From Setophaga petechia (taxonomy: Eukaryota; Chordata; Aves; Passeriformes; Parulidae), in assembly GCA_024362935.1 (NCBI GenBank), contig JANCRA010000033.1, positions 9,831,714 through 9,895,713 of the forward strand: a stretch of 64,000 bases of DNA. The letters run 5' to 3'. Positions 1-12,400 of this stretch are shown here, in pieces. The notes beneath the pieces are model-generated. The model saw nothing but the letters and a program-made list of their open reading frames with translations. It did not search any database and had not been told where the DNA came from. Every line of letters begins with the position of its first letter. Within the stretch, counting starts at the first letter, position 1. The translations under genes were made by a program, and so were the position numbers.

Positions 1-394
1 TTACATAGTGAACAAAGACAACAGGTCATATCTGTTGTGGAGGTAAATTGGATTATTTTAAGTAATGGTCCATTTAGGTTTGCTGTTTGCCATCCTATTG
101 TTAGAATAGTTTTTGAGTCACCAGCTGTATAGTATTTCTCTGAGAAGATACCATTCTGCACAGCCATTGTTCTCCACTGCAAATTTCTTTTGCTGATGCC
201 TGCAGAACTTTGCAGACTTGATGGCTGTATGTCAGACGTGATAACTTAGGGTGAATGAAATGCCATTTCCTGTACCTTAGGTATGGTAAAGTGCTTTCTC
301 ACCATAAGGCATGTTTTAGAAATACAAAATTGTGTCAAAAATCATCTAAAAGCTTTGTGTCTGAGGTAACATTTGTTTCTTTTTTTGATTATAG
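1..394 (+). other. Partial PREX1 intron (upstream end outside window)
   Basis: Non-coding sequence ending in the acceptor tttgattatag at 394, directly before the first visible exon. Small open frames here have no coding signature. Nothing else is recognised. Confidence 0.8.
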
Positions 395-496
395 GGTTGC
401 ATGCTCTTGGGAGGCAGAAAGACAACAGACATTCCACTGGAGGGTTATCTGCTGACTCCAATTCAGAGAATTTGCAAATATCCTCTTCTGCTCAAG
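395..496 (+). CDS. PREX1: PREX1 window exon 1 (DH domain)
   Basis: 34 codons, phase 0 at both ends, acceptor TATAG and donor AAG|GTAAAC. It encodes [16 protein letters not shown] followed by [16 protein letters not shown], the most conserved Dbl-homology segment, part of the helical face that engages Rac. The following intron (497-7253, 6.8 kb) is the largest in the window and holds a G-rich tract, a minisatellite and a CpG-dense patch, listed separately; the rest looks unremarkable. Confidence 0.95.
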
Positions 497-3400
497 GTAA
501 ACCAGAGAAAGTAATTTCTCCAGATGATTGTTTTGTTCTTGGAGTGATTCTGCTTTTTTTTTAGCCCTGACATTTCTTGCCACTATTGCTTTCCTGATTT
601 ACACTTCTGAAAGTTGGATTTTCTCTGAAGAAAATGGCTTTTTATGGGTACAGGCAAAAAGCTGCCTGATGCTGGCAGGCTGCTAAATTCTGTTCTGGTT
701 TGGGTAGAGCAGACAGGGTGACTTACTGACTAACCAAAGCCTTTTGACTTCAGTGCTCTTCAGATGTTTATTAAGGCTTGTGCAGGCTGTTTGAGCCACC
801 TCCTGTAAAGCTGAGTTCAGCTAGAATTGTGCCTGTGTTCTGAGGGACTGGGTGGCTCTGGGGACTCTTGATGGGATATATTTCTCATTACAAGGTCTCT
901 AATTTGATGGTGAGCAGGTCAGCAATGATTGAAATCCTGTACCTTTGGACAGCTGTTTGGCAGCTTGTTTGAAAACTCTTTGGTTGTCTCAGCTGAGTTC
1001 CCAATCCAGAAATGACTATGGTATGTGGCACTAATTGGCCCCCTTGCTAATATTCTTGCCAGAGAAGATAAAGCACAAAGGACCTGAAAAGAGCTAACTT
1101 GCCTCTCATCCCTCCTGGTCAGGGCTGGGTCACCTGCCTGGTGGGGACAAGAAGAGGGAAAAGGAGAAAGCAGTTTGTGGGAGAGCTTGCATCCCCCAGT
1201 GGCCTGGTAGATACTCTGTGGCTAACAGCCATCAATCTTCCATGATGTCAGTCTCTTCCTCAGCTAGAGCCACACTGTGTTTACTAAAAGAAAAGTAATT
1301 TAAAAAAAATAGAAATACTTTCCCTCATATTTTGGAAGAAAGGTCCCTTTATGAGTTCTGGAAGAAAGTAAGAATTCTGCGATGAATGTATGTCAAAACT
1401 CCTGGGGACCAAACATCCTTTCTTTGAAAGCCAAAGCCAATACCACCGAGATGAAGACTGAAACAGTTTCTTGCTTTCTAGCTGCAGTGGGGTAGAGATG
1501 AATTTGCCCTCCCTGTGCCTGTGCATGGTCCTGGGGCTGCTGACCCAGACCCACGTGTGGCTGTGCACAAAGAGCTTTGCAGGGAGGGGCCGTGACGGGG
1601 CATCTTGTGGGGCTGCATTCCATTTTGGATTTCTTCTTGGATACAGGCTGATAAAGATCACACGCTAGTTGAAACTTCCTGGATGGGAAATAAAAGTTTT
1701 AAAAAAAAGCAAAGAGGAATTAAGTTTTCAGTAGGCATCAAATCTGCCTCAGTCAGTGAAATAATACCATAACACTAGGAGTTGTTCAGCTCAGAAAATA
1801 CCAGTGACCATTATAAAGTGTGATTGATTCTGGTTCTCAAAGGTAGTGAATTCATAGCAAATAAGTTGTGTCCCATTCAAGACTTATTTGATAGTTGCTA
1901 GCATTAAATTACCAGAGCAGACACAAATGTCTCAGACAAGAGAACACTTAAGGGAAAACAGCCAGATTTTATTTATGCTGACCGGGAAAATGGAGCTCTC
2001 CAAGCAAGGAAAAAAAGAGATAGATTTAAAAATAGCACAACCTTCAAATTAAGGGTTTATTCTCCCTTTGCTACTGAACTTCAGTTATGGCTCCTGAAAT
2101 AGCTCTTTTGTATTCATGGGGATTGGATCTTGCTTTGTCTAATTCCCAGGGCAAACAGATGCTATTGTATTCCAGTTGATGAGAAAAGTCTTAGACCAAA
2201 GCTAGCTTCCCTTCCTCTTTTACTTTGTTTTTGGCAAGAGTTTGTAAACATCCAGATTATCTGGTAACTTTGATATGACCTTGTCTAATGTAAGTATTTA
2301 ATGTAGCCAAGTAGGTGGGTTTGATAAAGCTAGTATGCACAAGGTAATTCAGACTCGATTGTGTTTGAAAGTAAACTGAAGTAGTAAGGTAAGGCACATA
2401 TTTTAAATACTGTAACAACTTAATAACATATATGTGTGTTCTTCTTCAGAACAATAAAATCTGGCATGGAGTTGAGTTACTTAAGTAGGAATAATGCACT
2501 AGAATATCTCCAAGTGCTGATCCACTGTAGGCATTGCAGTCATTTCCAATGAAATAATCCATCCTGCAACACGTGACCTTATGTTTTCTCATGCTCTGAT
2601 GAAGTTGTTTGGTTTTTTTAAACTAACAAATGATGGAGACAGAACAGTGATCCAGATGGTGGTGGCCAATACGTTTCAATTTTATTTATAGTTTCCCATT
2701 TTTTGTGACACAAACATTGCAGCTTTGAAATGTCTGACTGTAAACAGGTTTTTGGATGGGTTTTTCAGTTTGGGGATTTTTTCTGGGGGGAAGGAGGAGA
2801 TGGTGGGATCTTTTTTTGTGGTTGGGGTTTGTTGGGGTTTTTTTGATTGGGGTTGGGGGCTTGAGTTTTACAATTTTTGTTGCTTTTTCTCTGTCTAATT
2901 TGCAAGCCTTTTGTGTGGTTTGAAGGATGGGACTTAAACTTAGCTATGGCACTTCATAATCTCTGCACAAATAGAGAAATAACAATATTAGTATTTGTGC
3001 CCCAATGCAGTTCTTGTCTGCTTCAGACAGCATACAGGAAAATTAGTGTAAAATTTGTCAATCAGCAAATTAGTTCCTTATAACTGAGAAAGGGGCTTGG
3101 ACTAGACTCCAGCAAAATGAAACTGTTGGCTGTGAAGGGCATCGGTTTTTGGGAAGAAGGAAGGTGGCAGAGATGAAGGACACAGCACGAGCGGGTGGCT
3201 GGAGAACTTGCCGGGCAGATCTTCTAGCATGGGGGTTTGGGTGAAGGCAGCTCTGTCTCTGCTAATTGTGGGACTCTTAATTAGTCTCAACTCTACTGCT
3301 TAAGAGTAAAAGCAGCTGTTGTGTAAACCAGTGTCTGAACAAAAACAGTCTTTTGCCCTTAATAAAGAGCCTTTCTGTCAGCAGAAGCAAGCCCTGGGGC

Positions 3401-6400
3401 AGTGGCAGTCATGAGTGAATCACACCCTCGTGTGGGCATTGGGCACAGCCGCCTCTGTCACACCCTCGTGTGGGCATTGGGCACCGTCACCTCTGTCACA
3501 CCCTCGTGTGGGCATTGGGCACAGCCGCCTCTGTCACACCCTCGTGTGGGGGCATTGGGCACCGTCACCTCTGTCACACCCTCGTGTGGGCATTGGGCAC
3601 AGCCGCCTCTGTCACACCCTCGTGTGGGCATTGGGCACCGTCACCTCTGTCACACCCTCGTGTGGGCATTGGGCACTGTCGCCCCTGTCACACCCTCGTG
3701 TGGGCATTGGGCACTGTCACCTCTGTCACTCCCTCGTGTGGGCATTGGGCACCGTCACCTCTGTCACACCCTCGTGTGGGGGCATTGGGCACCGTCACCT
3801 CTGTCACACCCTCGTGTGGGGGCATTGGGCACCGTCACCTCTGTCACACCCTCGTGTGGGCATTGGGCACAGCCGCCTCTGTCACACCCTCGTGTGGGGG
3901 CATTGGGCACCGTCACCTCTGTCACACCCTCGTGTGGGGGGATTGGGCACCGTCACCTCTGTCACACCCTCGTGTGGAGGCATTGGGCACCGTCACCTCT
4001 GTCACACCCTCGTGTGGGCATTGGGCACTGTCACCTCTGTCACACCCTCGTGTGGGCATTGGGCACTGTCACCTCTGTCACTCCCTCGTGTGGGCATTGG
4101 GCACTGTCGCCCCTGTCACACCCTCGTGTGGGCATTGGGCACCGTCGCCTCTGTCACACCCTCGTGTGGGCGTTGGGCACCGTCACCTCTGTCACACCCT
4201 CGTGTGGGGATTGGGCACCGTCACCTCTGTCACACCCTCGTGTGGGCGTTGGGCACCGCCGCCCCTGTCCCTTCCTGTGGCGCAGGAGGAGCGCGCAGTG
4301 CCCGCAGCCGCGCCCGGCTGCACCCGGGAGCCCCGAGCGCGCGGGGCTCGGGCCCTGCCTGAGCTCTGCTCTCTGGCCATTTGCTCAGACTCAGCCAGAA
4401 ATGCACATTGCACCTCTGACCCTTTAGAAACATCTGAGGGCATACTACTCCATGGGCAATTAGGACAGTAATTATGTATTGCTTCATGTGGAGAAGAGTG
4501 TTTCTGGCCCTGGGAGGGGCAGAAAAACCTGTGTGCAGAGAGGAGCCAGCAGAGTCAGAATGCCCTGGAAGGAAAGGCCAGCGGTGAGGCGCACACAGGC
4601 CTGCACGAATCACTGCCTGCACTTGGAAAAGGAAAGATGGGAAACCACTGGTGTGAATACGGAACGGGATTAAGGAAGCTTACCTTACTGCCCCCCTCAC
4701 CTCTGCATTCCTCTTACAGCTGTTCAAGAAACAGAATCTTCTATTTGGCCGTAATTGAATATATTTATCTTTGGAGGATTGACTTTTTCTTCCCCCCTTC
4801 CCTCCTCCAAGAAAAGTTGTGTTGCTCTTAGGTTCATGACATCGTGTGGTTGAAATCCAATTCTATGTAGCATAGTATTAAAAATTGTCTGTTCCTTAAA
4901 GAGCTCTAAGGAGCACTGTCAGTTTATAAATCATGCTTTTGTCTTGCACGCATATATAAAATCATAAATAACTGCTGATATTTATAAAACCAGAAACGTT
5001 TTTATTGCATTTTAAGTTAGCATATGTTGTAGGTTCGGTGGCATATTGGAACTAATCTATTTTGTCTGAACCACCATTGCTTGTCAAGTATTCACCCTGC
5101 AGAGACATTGACATAAATTACAAGCTTTAACAGTACACAGAGTAAAAAAAACTATTGTGATTTGCAGGCACACAGAGGAAGTTTGATGTATCATTTATTT
5201 TCTGCTTAGTACAGGCAAATATTACAAACTGTAAAATACAAGTATAAAACTGCCAGGGACATATATGTTTACAGAAAGGTGGTTTGGGTTTTTATTGCCT
5301 TTTTTTTTTTCTTTTTTAGCACATTTGGAGCTGAACTGTTGATTAAGTTAACTTTTTGAGCAGCTCAGGGAGTGTGTTGTCTCTGGGTATCTCTGTGGAG
5401 CTCTCAGCAGGCCCGTGGCTCCGAGGCCACGCGTGCCCGGGGCTGCGGTGCAGCAGGGCAGCCTGGCTGCAGGGCCTGCAGCAGCCATGGACAGAGTCCA
5501 TGTGGGCCATGTCTGAGTGGCCTCGGGGGAATAAAGGTAGGGGGAAGGAATTTCTCAAATAAAGGAATGTGTAACTTTCCACTGCCAAGTGTATTTGCTA
5601 TCAGTTTGAAGTACACAGTCAATATTGTGCAGTGAGGGAGGACATGGAGAAGGATGTCAGAGACTTCTTAAAAAAAATAAGAAGAAAGAAAAGTGTCTTT
5701 TATTAATTATTTTAAGAAACTCTTGACAAGAAGTAGTTCTCTGTAACTGGCAGCAGCCTTTTTTCCTGACCCTATTAGCACACAAGTTGCAGAACAGGAG
5801 ATAGCAATTGCAGACAGGAATGTCTGTGGGCTTTGTGGAGGATAAAGGTTACCCAGGTATTGCCGTACTGGGCTGTCTTTAAAAGTGTTGTCAAATGCTC
5901 TTGGAGTGCACACATCATAAATGTGTCACTAAGAGAAATAAGTACCCAGAACTCTCCCTGTGTTTCAGAAGTGCTGAGCTCTGCTCTTTTGGGAAATGGC
6001 AGTGTCAGGATAGCACGGCTTTGCCTTGGGCAGCTTCAGACAGGGCTGTGGAGGGGCAGGGCCAGTCCCAGGCAGCACCCCCTGCCATTCCCAGCCTCCT
6101 CCCTGCTCCCAGGTGGGACTGGCATGGGGGAGATGCTGTTTGCTGCAGCAGGGCGTGCTGGGAATGAAGAGGTCTTTCTCTGTGTTTTGGGGATATTTCT
6201 GAATGGGATGTTTAGACAGTGCTAGTGTGTACATGCCTGTTCCCAGTGCAGTATGAGTGACACTGCAGCTGCAGAACTTCACTGATTTTTAGTGAGAGTA
6301 ATCTGTGTTGCAATCACAGAGGCTAGTGTCACCAAAGTGTAACACCTGTCTCCTGCCTTTGCTTTTTGAACATTTACTTTTCTTGCCTCACTTTCAGCAA

Positions 6401-9400
6401 AAGTAGAGTAAAGACTTCCACAGGGAATTTCATTTTCATATCAACTGACATTTGTAGCAGCGAGCCTCCTTTTCCTGTGCATCTGTTACTCTGTAAATCA
6501 CAGATGGGTGGAAGCAGTCTAGCTCCATTCAGATCACAGTACTGGGCAGGCTCTCTGGCTGTATCCAAATTCATTCTTGTGTTTCCTGCAGAATGATGCA
6601 ATTCAGCAGCACAGGACTTTTAAACAACCAAATAACACATTGGGGCAAAAGATAGTGAGAAAGTTAAGTATTTCAGTCTTAAACACCATATTAGGTATCA
6701 AGGTTAAATTACCAACCGTATTTTAGATTTCTTTAATGTATTCTTATTCAATTGTGGCTGACTATGAAATACTATTGGTCTAAAAAGAATGATTAATTGT
6801 GACTTGACAGTGATTTCCCCTTTTGCCAAACTCCTTAATATTGTCAGGTTCTGAGTTTTGCCTGTGCTGTTTTTCAGTGGACAGGGCTTAACTGGGCTGT
6901 TGTGCTTTGACACAAGTGAAGCAGAGACTCTTATGGACTCCTTCAGAGCAGAGGTGTTCTTTGTCTCAATGTCAGGACACGTGCCCCAGCCTTCTAAACA
7001 TACAAAGTAAACATATCTGACACAGCAAAACATACTCGAGCTCTCTTAATACTTAACATGAGCAATTGCCTCATTTATTTAACAGCATTCGTATTAACCC
7101 TGTACACATGAAGAATAGAGAACAGCATCTGCAGTAAAATGCCTCCAAATTCTCTTTTTTAGTTTTGCAATGGTTCTGGCATTTTCTTGCAGGATTGCTC
7201 AAACCTTTCCATGAACCACTTCTCAGTTTCCACGTTTTCTCTATTTTTATAAGGAATTAGCTAAGAGGACTCCCTCCAAGCATCCTGATCACCCAGCTGT
7301 CCAGAATGCTCTGCAGGCAATGAAGACAGTCTGTACAAATATCAACGAGACCAAGAGACAGATGGAGAAACTGGAAGCCCTTGAACAGCTGCAGTCCCAC
7401 ATCGAGGGATGGGAGGTGGGACGCAGGACCAGCAAGCTCCCTGGAGGCTGTGAACTGCACAGTTGAATGACTCATGTTGTGCACAGGGATTTCTGTTTCT
7501 TTTGTGATGTGTAAACCGTCTTGAAGGTGTGGGCAGCGTCACTCAGAGGAATTTGGAATTAAAAGTGTATTTGTGTGTGCAGGCTGGTGCTAAATTGTAG
7601 CAGAACAAGAAGATTATGAAAGAAAGGAAGGTGTTAGACCTAGAATGGAGCTGACATTTCTCAAGGGTCGATCTCACTTGAAAGGCAAATAGATCTGGGT
7701 GAAATCCTTATGAGTGCATCAGTTATTTCACAGTTTAATGGCAGACAAAATAAGGGTGTGTTAGTAAACGATCTTTGTTGTGCACTCATAAAGAAAAGTT
7801 AATTTCTTTTTTGTGTTTTAGGGGTCAAATCTGACAGATATTTGCACACAGCTCTTGCTGCAAGGGACTTTGTTAAAAATCTCAGCAGGAAACATCCAGG
7901 AGAGAATGTTCTTTCTATTTGATAATCTCCTGGTCTATTGCAAGAGGAAATCCAGGTGAGTCCCTCTGTACTTTTGGTTTTACCATTCAGAAGATTTGTA
8001 GGTGGAAGCTGTGATCATTTACTGATCATTCACTGTATTCCCTGTTGCTTCTGTAGGGCTGAGGCACAGGTGGAAATTTCCTCTGTTCATGACTATTTCC
8101 ATCACTTAGGAGAGAGAAATCACTATGTGGTAGGAGAAATATTTCAGGCAGTATCAGAGTGCCCCTCTGAGAAGTGTGCAGACCAAAGAGGAATTAAAAC
8201 AGTGCAGCTAAAGCTCAGGGTGAGTTCTTACAGACAAAAAGCTTCCGAGGGCAGCTGCATCTCCAGGAATTATGTGAAGGTGCCAACTTCCATTGTGAAG
8301 TTATGCTAAGCATAAGAGGGTGATGTGGAAAAAGATAAAAAGCCAAGACAGGGGAAAGTGGAAGACTAAGCAAACATAAAATAGATGCAGGGCCTAGGGG
8401 AGTGAGAAAGAGATAAAGATTTGGCTGTGGCTGTCAGTATTTACAGCCCATGTGCTCTGTTTGTTGTCCTCCTTTCCTATCCTGGTTTTTTTTCCTGCAT
8501 CATTCCACCTGATAAACCTCAAGTATTGTTAAAACCTGCTGCTTGTAATTAAAATAGCATTGGCAGAGTAGAAGGCAGCTTGCTTCTGCAGCCATTATAT
8601 GGTATTTCTGTTCCTGAGCTTTTCACCTTCACAGCCCCAGTCTCATTCTCATGTCTTGGTCTGTTCTGAATTTACAGTGCATTTTCTGCACTCCCTTCTC
8701 TTCTACCTCCCTTTCCTGTAATACAATCCCCCTACTTCAAGTTATACTTTCTTACTGGTGATGGCCAAATACAACAGCCAACCCAATCAGAAATTCTGTA
8801 AAACCAGTATTCTCTCCAAAGAAAATTCTAATTTCTCAAAATTTTTATCTTTTTATCCTTTTTTTTTTTCTTTTTCTTTCTTGCTTCCCCACCTCCCACC
8901 CCCAGGAAATTTTGGAACCGTTAAGCTGTGAAAGCTAATTTCAGTAATGTTCAGACTTTTTTGTGTTTTTATAATTTATAATGCCAAATTTATACAACCT
9001 AAATGCAAATTATTAGGTGATGCCTACATTCAAAATTAGATGAGATATAGATGTTTAAATTTTTTAAAATTGCACCATTAAATCTAAAAGACTTAAAATA
9101 CTTAAAATGTTATCTACCTGAAGCTTTCTGACTGTGAAGTGATGCATAGGAGAGGAAACACTTTGCTTGGACCCTTTACCAGATTTACCAAAGTCCAAAA
9201 TTCTGTATGAAACAGAGTTCAGAAATGTGTATGTTTTTTAACAGAAACCATTCCTTTAAAAAACCCAGTTAATTTGATACTAATCTTGTACTCCTTCAGA
9301 GCTCTTAGAAGCTGTTTTTCTAGCCAGTTTGTAGTTGAGGTTAGCCTAACTCCAGCACTGTCCAGACAGTTTTCCTGGAACACCAGGATTTTGAAAACAA

Positions 9401-12400
9401 AACGTTTCTAGTGCCCTTTAAGCAGAAGTTTCTTTTTATAATGCTTGGAGGCATTACCAAGCTCCTCTGTAGTTTGGCTTGGTTTTGGAGGAACCTGCTA
9501 TAACATTTGGATTTCTCAAGGGATTGGTATTGTTTACCTTTGTCTGACAGTGTAACTCAAACTGATGGGATGTTGAGAATCTGATTTCCATTAAAAAGCA
9601 TAATATTTCATTAAGTTTGCTGGAAGTTGCCTGATGTACAGGATACATTTTAATCACTGAGCTACCTTATATTTGGGTATTTCTGCTGTCTTACTGCAAT
9701 TTATAATTAATCTACAAGGGAAATCAGTGTCTTTTCCTTGTGTTGGTGTGTCCATTTGGCCAGCTGCTCTCAAATAACAAACATGTTAGTGAGACACACC
9801 TTAAAAAATACCGAAACCCCATTAAGAAACTGTCTCTGTCTGTTCCTAATTTGAGATTAAATGACTTAGTTTTCATCTCATTGTGTTGTGCTAACTTGTA
9901 GAAATCAGTGGAGTATTTCTTGATTTAAGGATGCAGTCAGAATTCAGGACTCAGTCTTTGATAAGTAGTCAGTAATGCAGCATTCCAATCTGGACATCAT
10001 ATTTTTTCACAATAACATAAATTAGGAGTAGGATTGTCAAACCCAGTGTAAGATGTGTTTAGAATCAGAACTAGATCTGTGATTTTAGTTCTGCAATAGC
10101 TCCTTTTACTGAAGTGTAGGGAAATCTGTCAAACTGATGACACAGATTTTCAGAGCTGAGTATTGTTTTTTTTAGTTTTAGCAGGATTGTAGACTGTGGT
10201 TTAAATTGAATCCTGATGGCAGGAACAGTATGTTTCATGTAGGGAAATAGGCTGAACAGTTAAAGGCTTTCCCTAGGGCTGCCAGGACAGGTTTTGTTTT
10301 GACTTGAGGAGTCTTTAAGAAAGGATCCAATAGCTTCAAGATCACAGTCCCTGTCAGTGTGATTGGATGTAAATATGTGGTCATCACCAAATGTCTATTT
10401 GTTTCTAAAGGTAGTTGTAAAAGAAAAAAATGTTCAGAAAAAATGGGTGATTCTAATCTCACCTCAGTTTTACCATAGAAATACCATAGGTATTTCACTC
10501 TGACAAGAAATTTTTTTCCTCAACTGATTTTTAGTGCAATATTTTTTGAATCCTACGAGGCACTGGCAAATTGCCACAGCAGAACCTTCACTGGCTGGAA
10601 TTTGGACACCTGCCACCTCTTAATGACCTTTTGTTACCAGTTGTGTTTTGGCTTGTGTAGCAGGGCTGTTCTTGGATAGTAAAACACAACAGGTGTCACT
10701 TGGATAGCTTTAAACCCATTTTAGCCATAAAAAACAGAACGTAACTGGTAATGACAAGTGCTTTCCTGAATTCAACAGAGACACTGTAAAGCTTATGGAT
10801 GATGTAAATTTGGGTGCAAAATTACCCCAGCAGAATTTTCCCTACAAAAACATGTAACATGTGTGCTAGACCATGTGACACTGGCCTCTTTCCATTGTTT
10901 GTTTCATGTTGGAAGTTTGGTGCATACCACAAAATGATCCCAGCTTTAGGCAAACAGGGGAGTCAAACGTAGTCAGTGATGCTGCTGTTGTCATCCCGAG
11001 GCCATGTGCCCTCATGGACTTGTATTTCAGTCAGTCATCAAGAAGGTACGTCTTGAAGCCACCCCCATCTTCACATAATCTGGAAAAACAAGCTTGTTAT
11101 TGCTGTACTAACCCTGGTACACACCTATCTTGGAAATCTGAATGAGTATTCCAGTGATTTAACATCAGAGGTATGGTCAGATACCACCAGTCGCTATATT
11201 GAAATCCTGCTTTAATAGTCATATCTCAGATTGATTTATTCATATATATGTTAGACCATTTGCTTATGTGTTGTAACAGTTTTCATCCTAATTGCAGAGT
11301 TACTGGGAAAAAAGCATCTAAAAGGACAAAGTCAATCAACGGGTCCCTTTATATCTTCAGGGGCCGAATAAATACAGAAGTCATGGAAGTAGAGAATGTA
11401 GAAGATGGAACAGGTAAATGACTAAATATTGTCTTTTAAGAGCACAGGAAGTTCAGCTCTTGTGTTGGAAGGTAGTGCAAAAGTACTTGTCCACCTCTTT
11501 TAGCAAAATCTGAAGCAATTTATGGAACTTGTAGCACCATGATTATTGGACCAACTTATGTGGTTGAAAGACTGGAAATGCTTTCAGGCACTAGTCCTTC
11601 CTTCTGAAATGACCTTATCAAGAGTGTGTGTTCCCAGAACCTTATCTATTTTTGGTGCCAATCTAAGTTAATTTAATAAAAGTTACTTCTGTCTTCTTTT
11701 CGTCCTTTTTTTTTTTTCACGACGTAAGCCATTACAGCTAAAATAACATAATTTCTGGCTCTTCTTCTCATTTAGAATGCTACTAAATATTAGTCTTAGT
11801 ATCCAAATTAGTAGCATGGAATGTGACCATGAGCAAAATACGGGAATGACAGTTCTGTTAGGATTCTTGTATCCTGACACAGCCAGGAAGACAGGGTAGG
11901 ATTCTAATTGCATCCATAAAGGCCACACCACCACTGCCCCTAGTGTAATAAGCCAGGAATTTGTATTATATCCTTTAAACAGTTGACACATAAAGAGTTT
12001 CCATGTCGTGGGGACAGAAATCCTTACAGTGCAGGAAGATAGTGTATCCCCAGAAAATTCAGAACAAATACCCTGAACAAACATCATGGACTCTTCCACT
12101 GATGGCCTTGTCTTTAAAAGACTTTAGTTCTTCTGAGGTGAAATCAGCAAGTGTCACTCTTGGGACTGAAGCATTCAGTCAGTATGAACAGCCTGTCAAT
12201 GCTTGTACTTCCAGAGTGCTGAGTACAGCTGGTTCCATGGGCAGTCAGTAAGGAACACCTCAGGAATCAAGGTCTTCAAAGAAGATGATTTTACTGAAAG
12301 TGTCCCACACTGGTTTGGTTTAGGAGCAGGCTTCCTGCTCACTGTGTGCTTTGTGCTTGGACTTTTTGCAGCAGATTACCACAGCAATGGCTACACGGTG

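Noticed and set aside
3402..4471. Three overlapping + open frames of 315-341 codons
   Set aside because: They are products of the 38-bp minisatellite, open in all frames because the unit lacks stops; repetitive translation with no domain.
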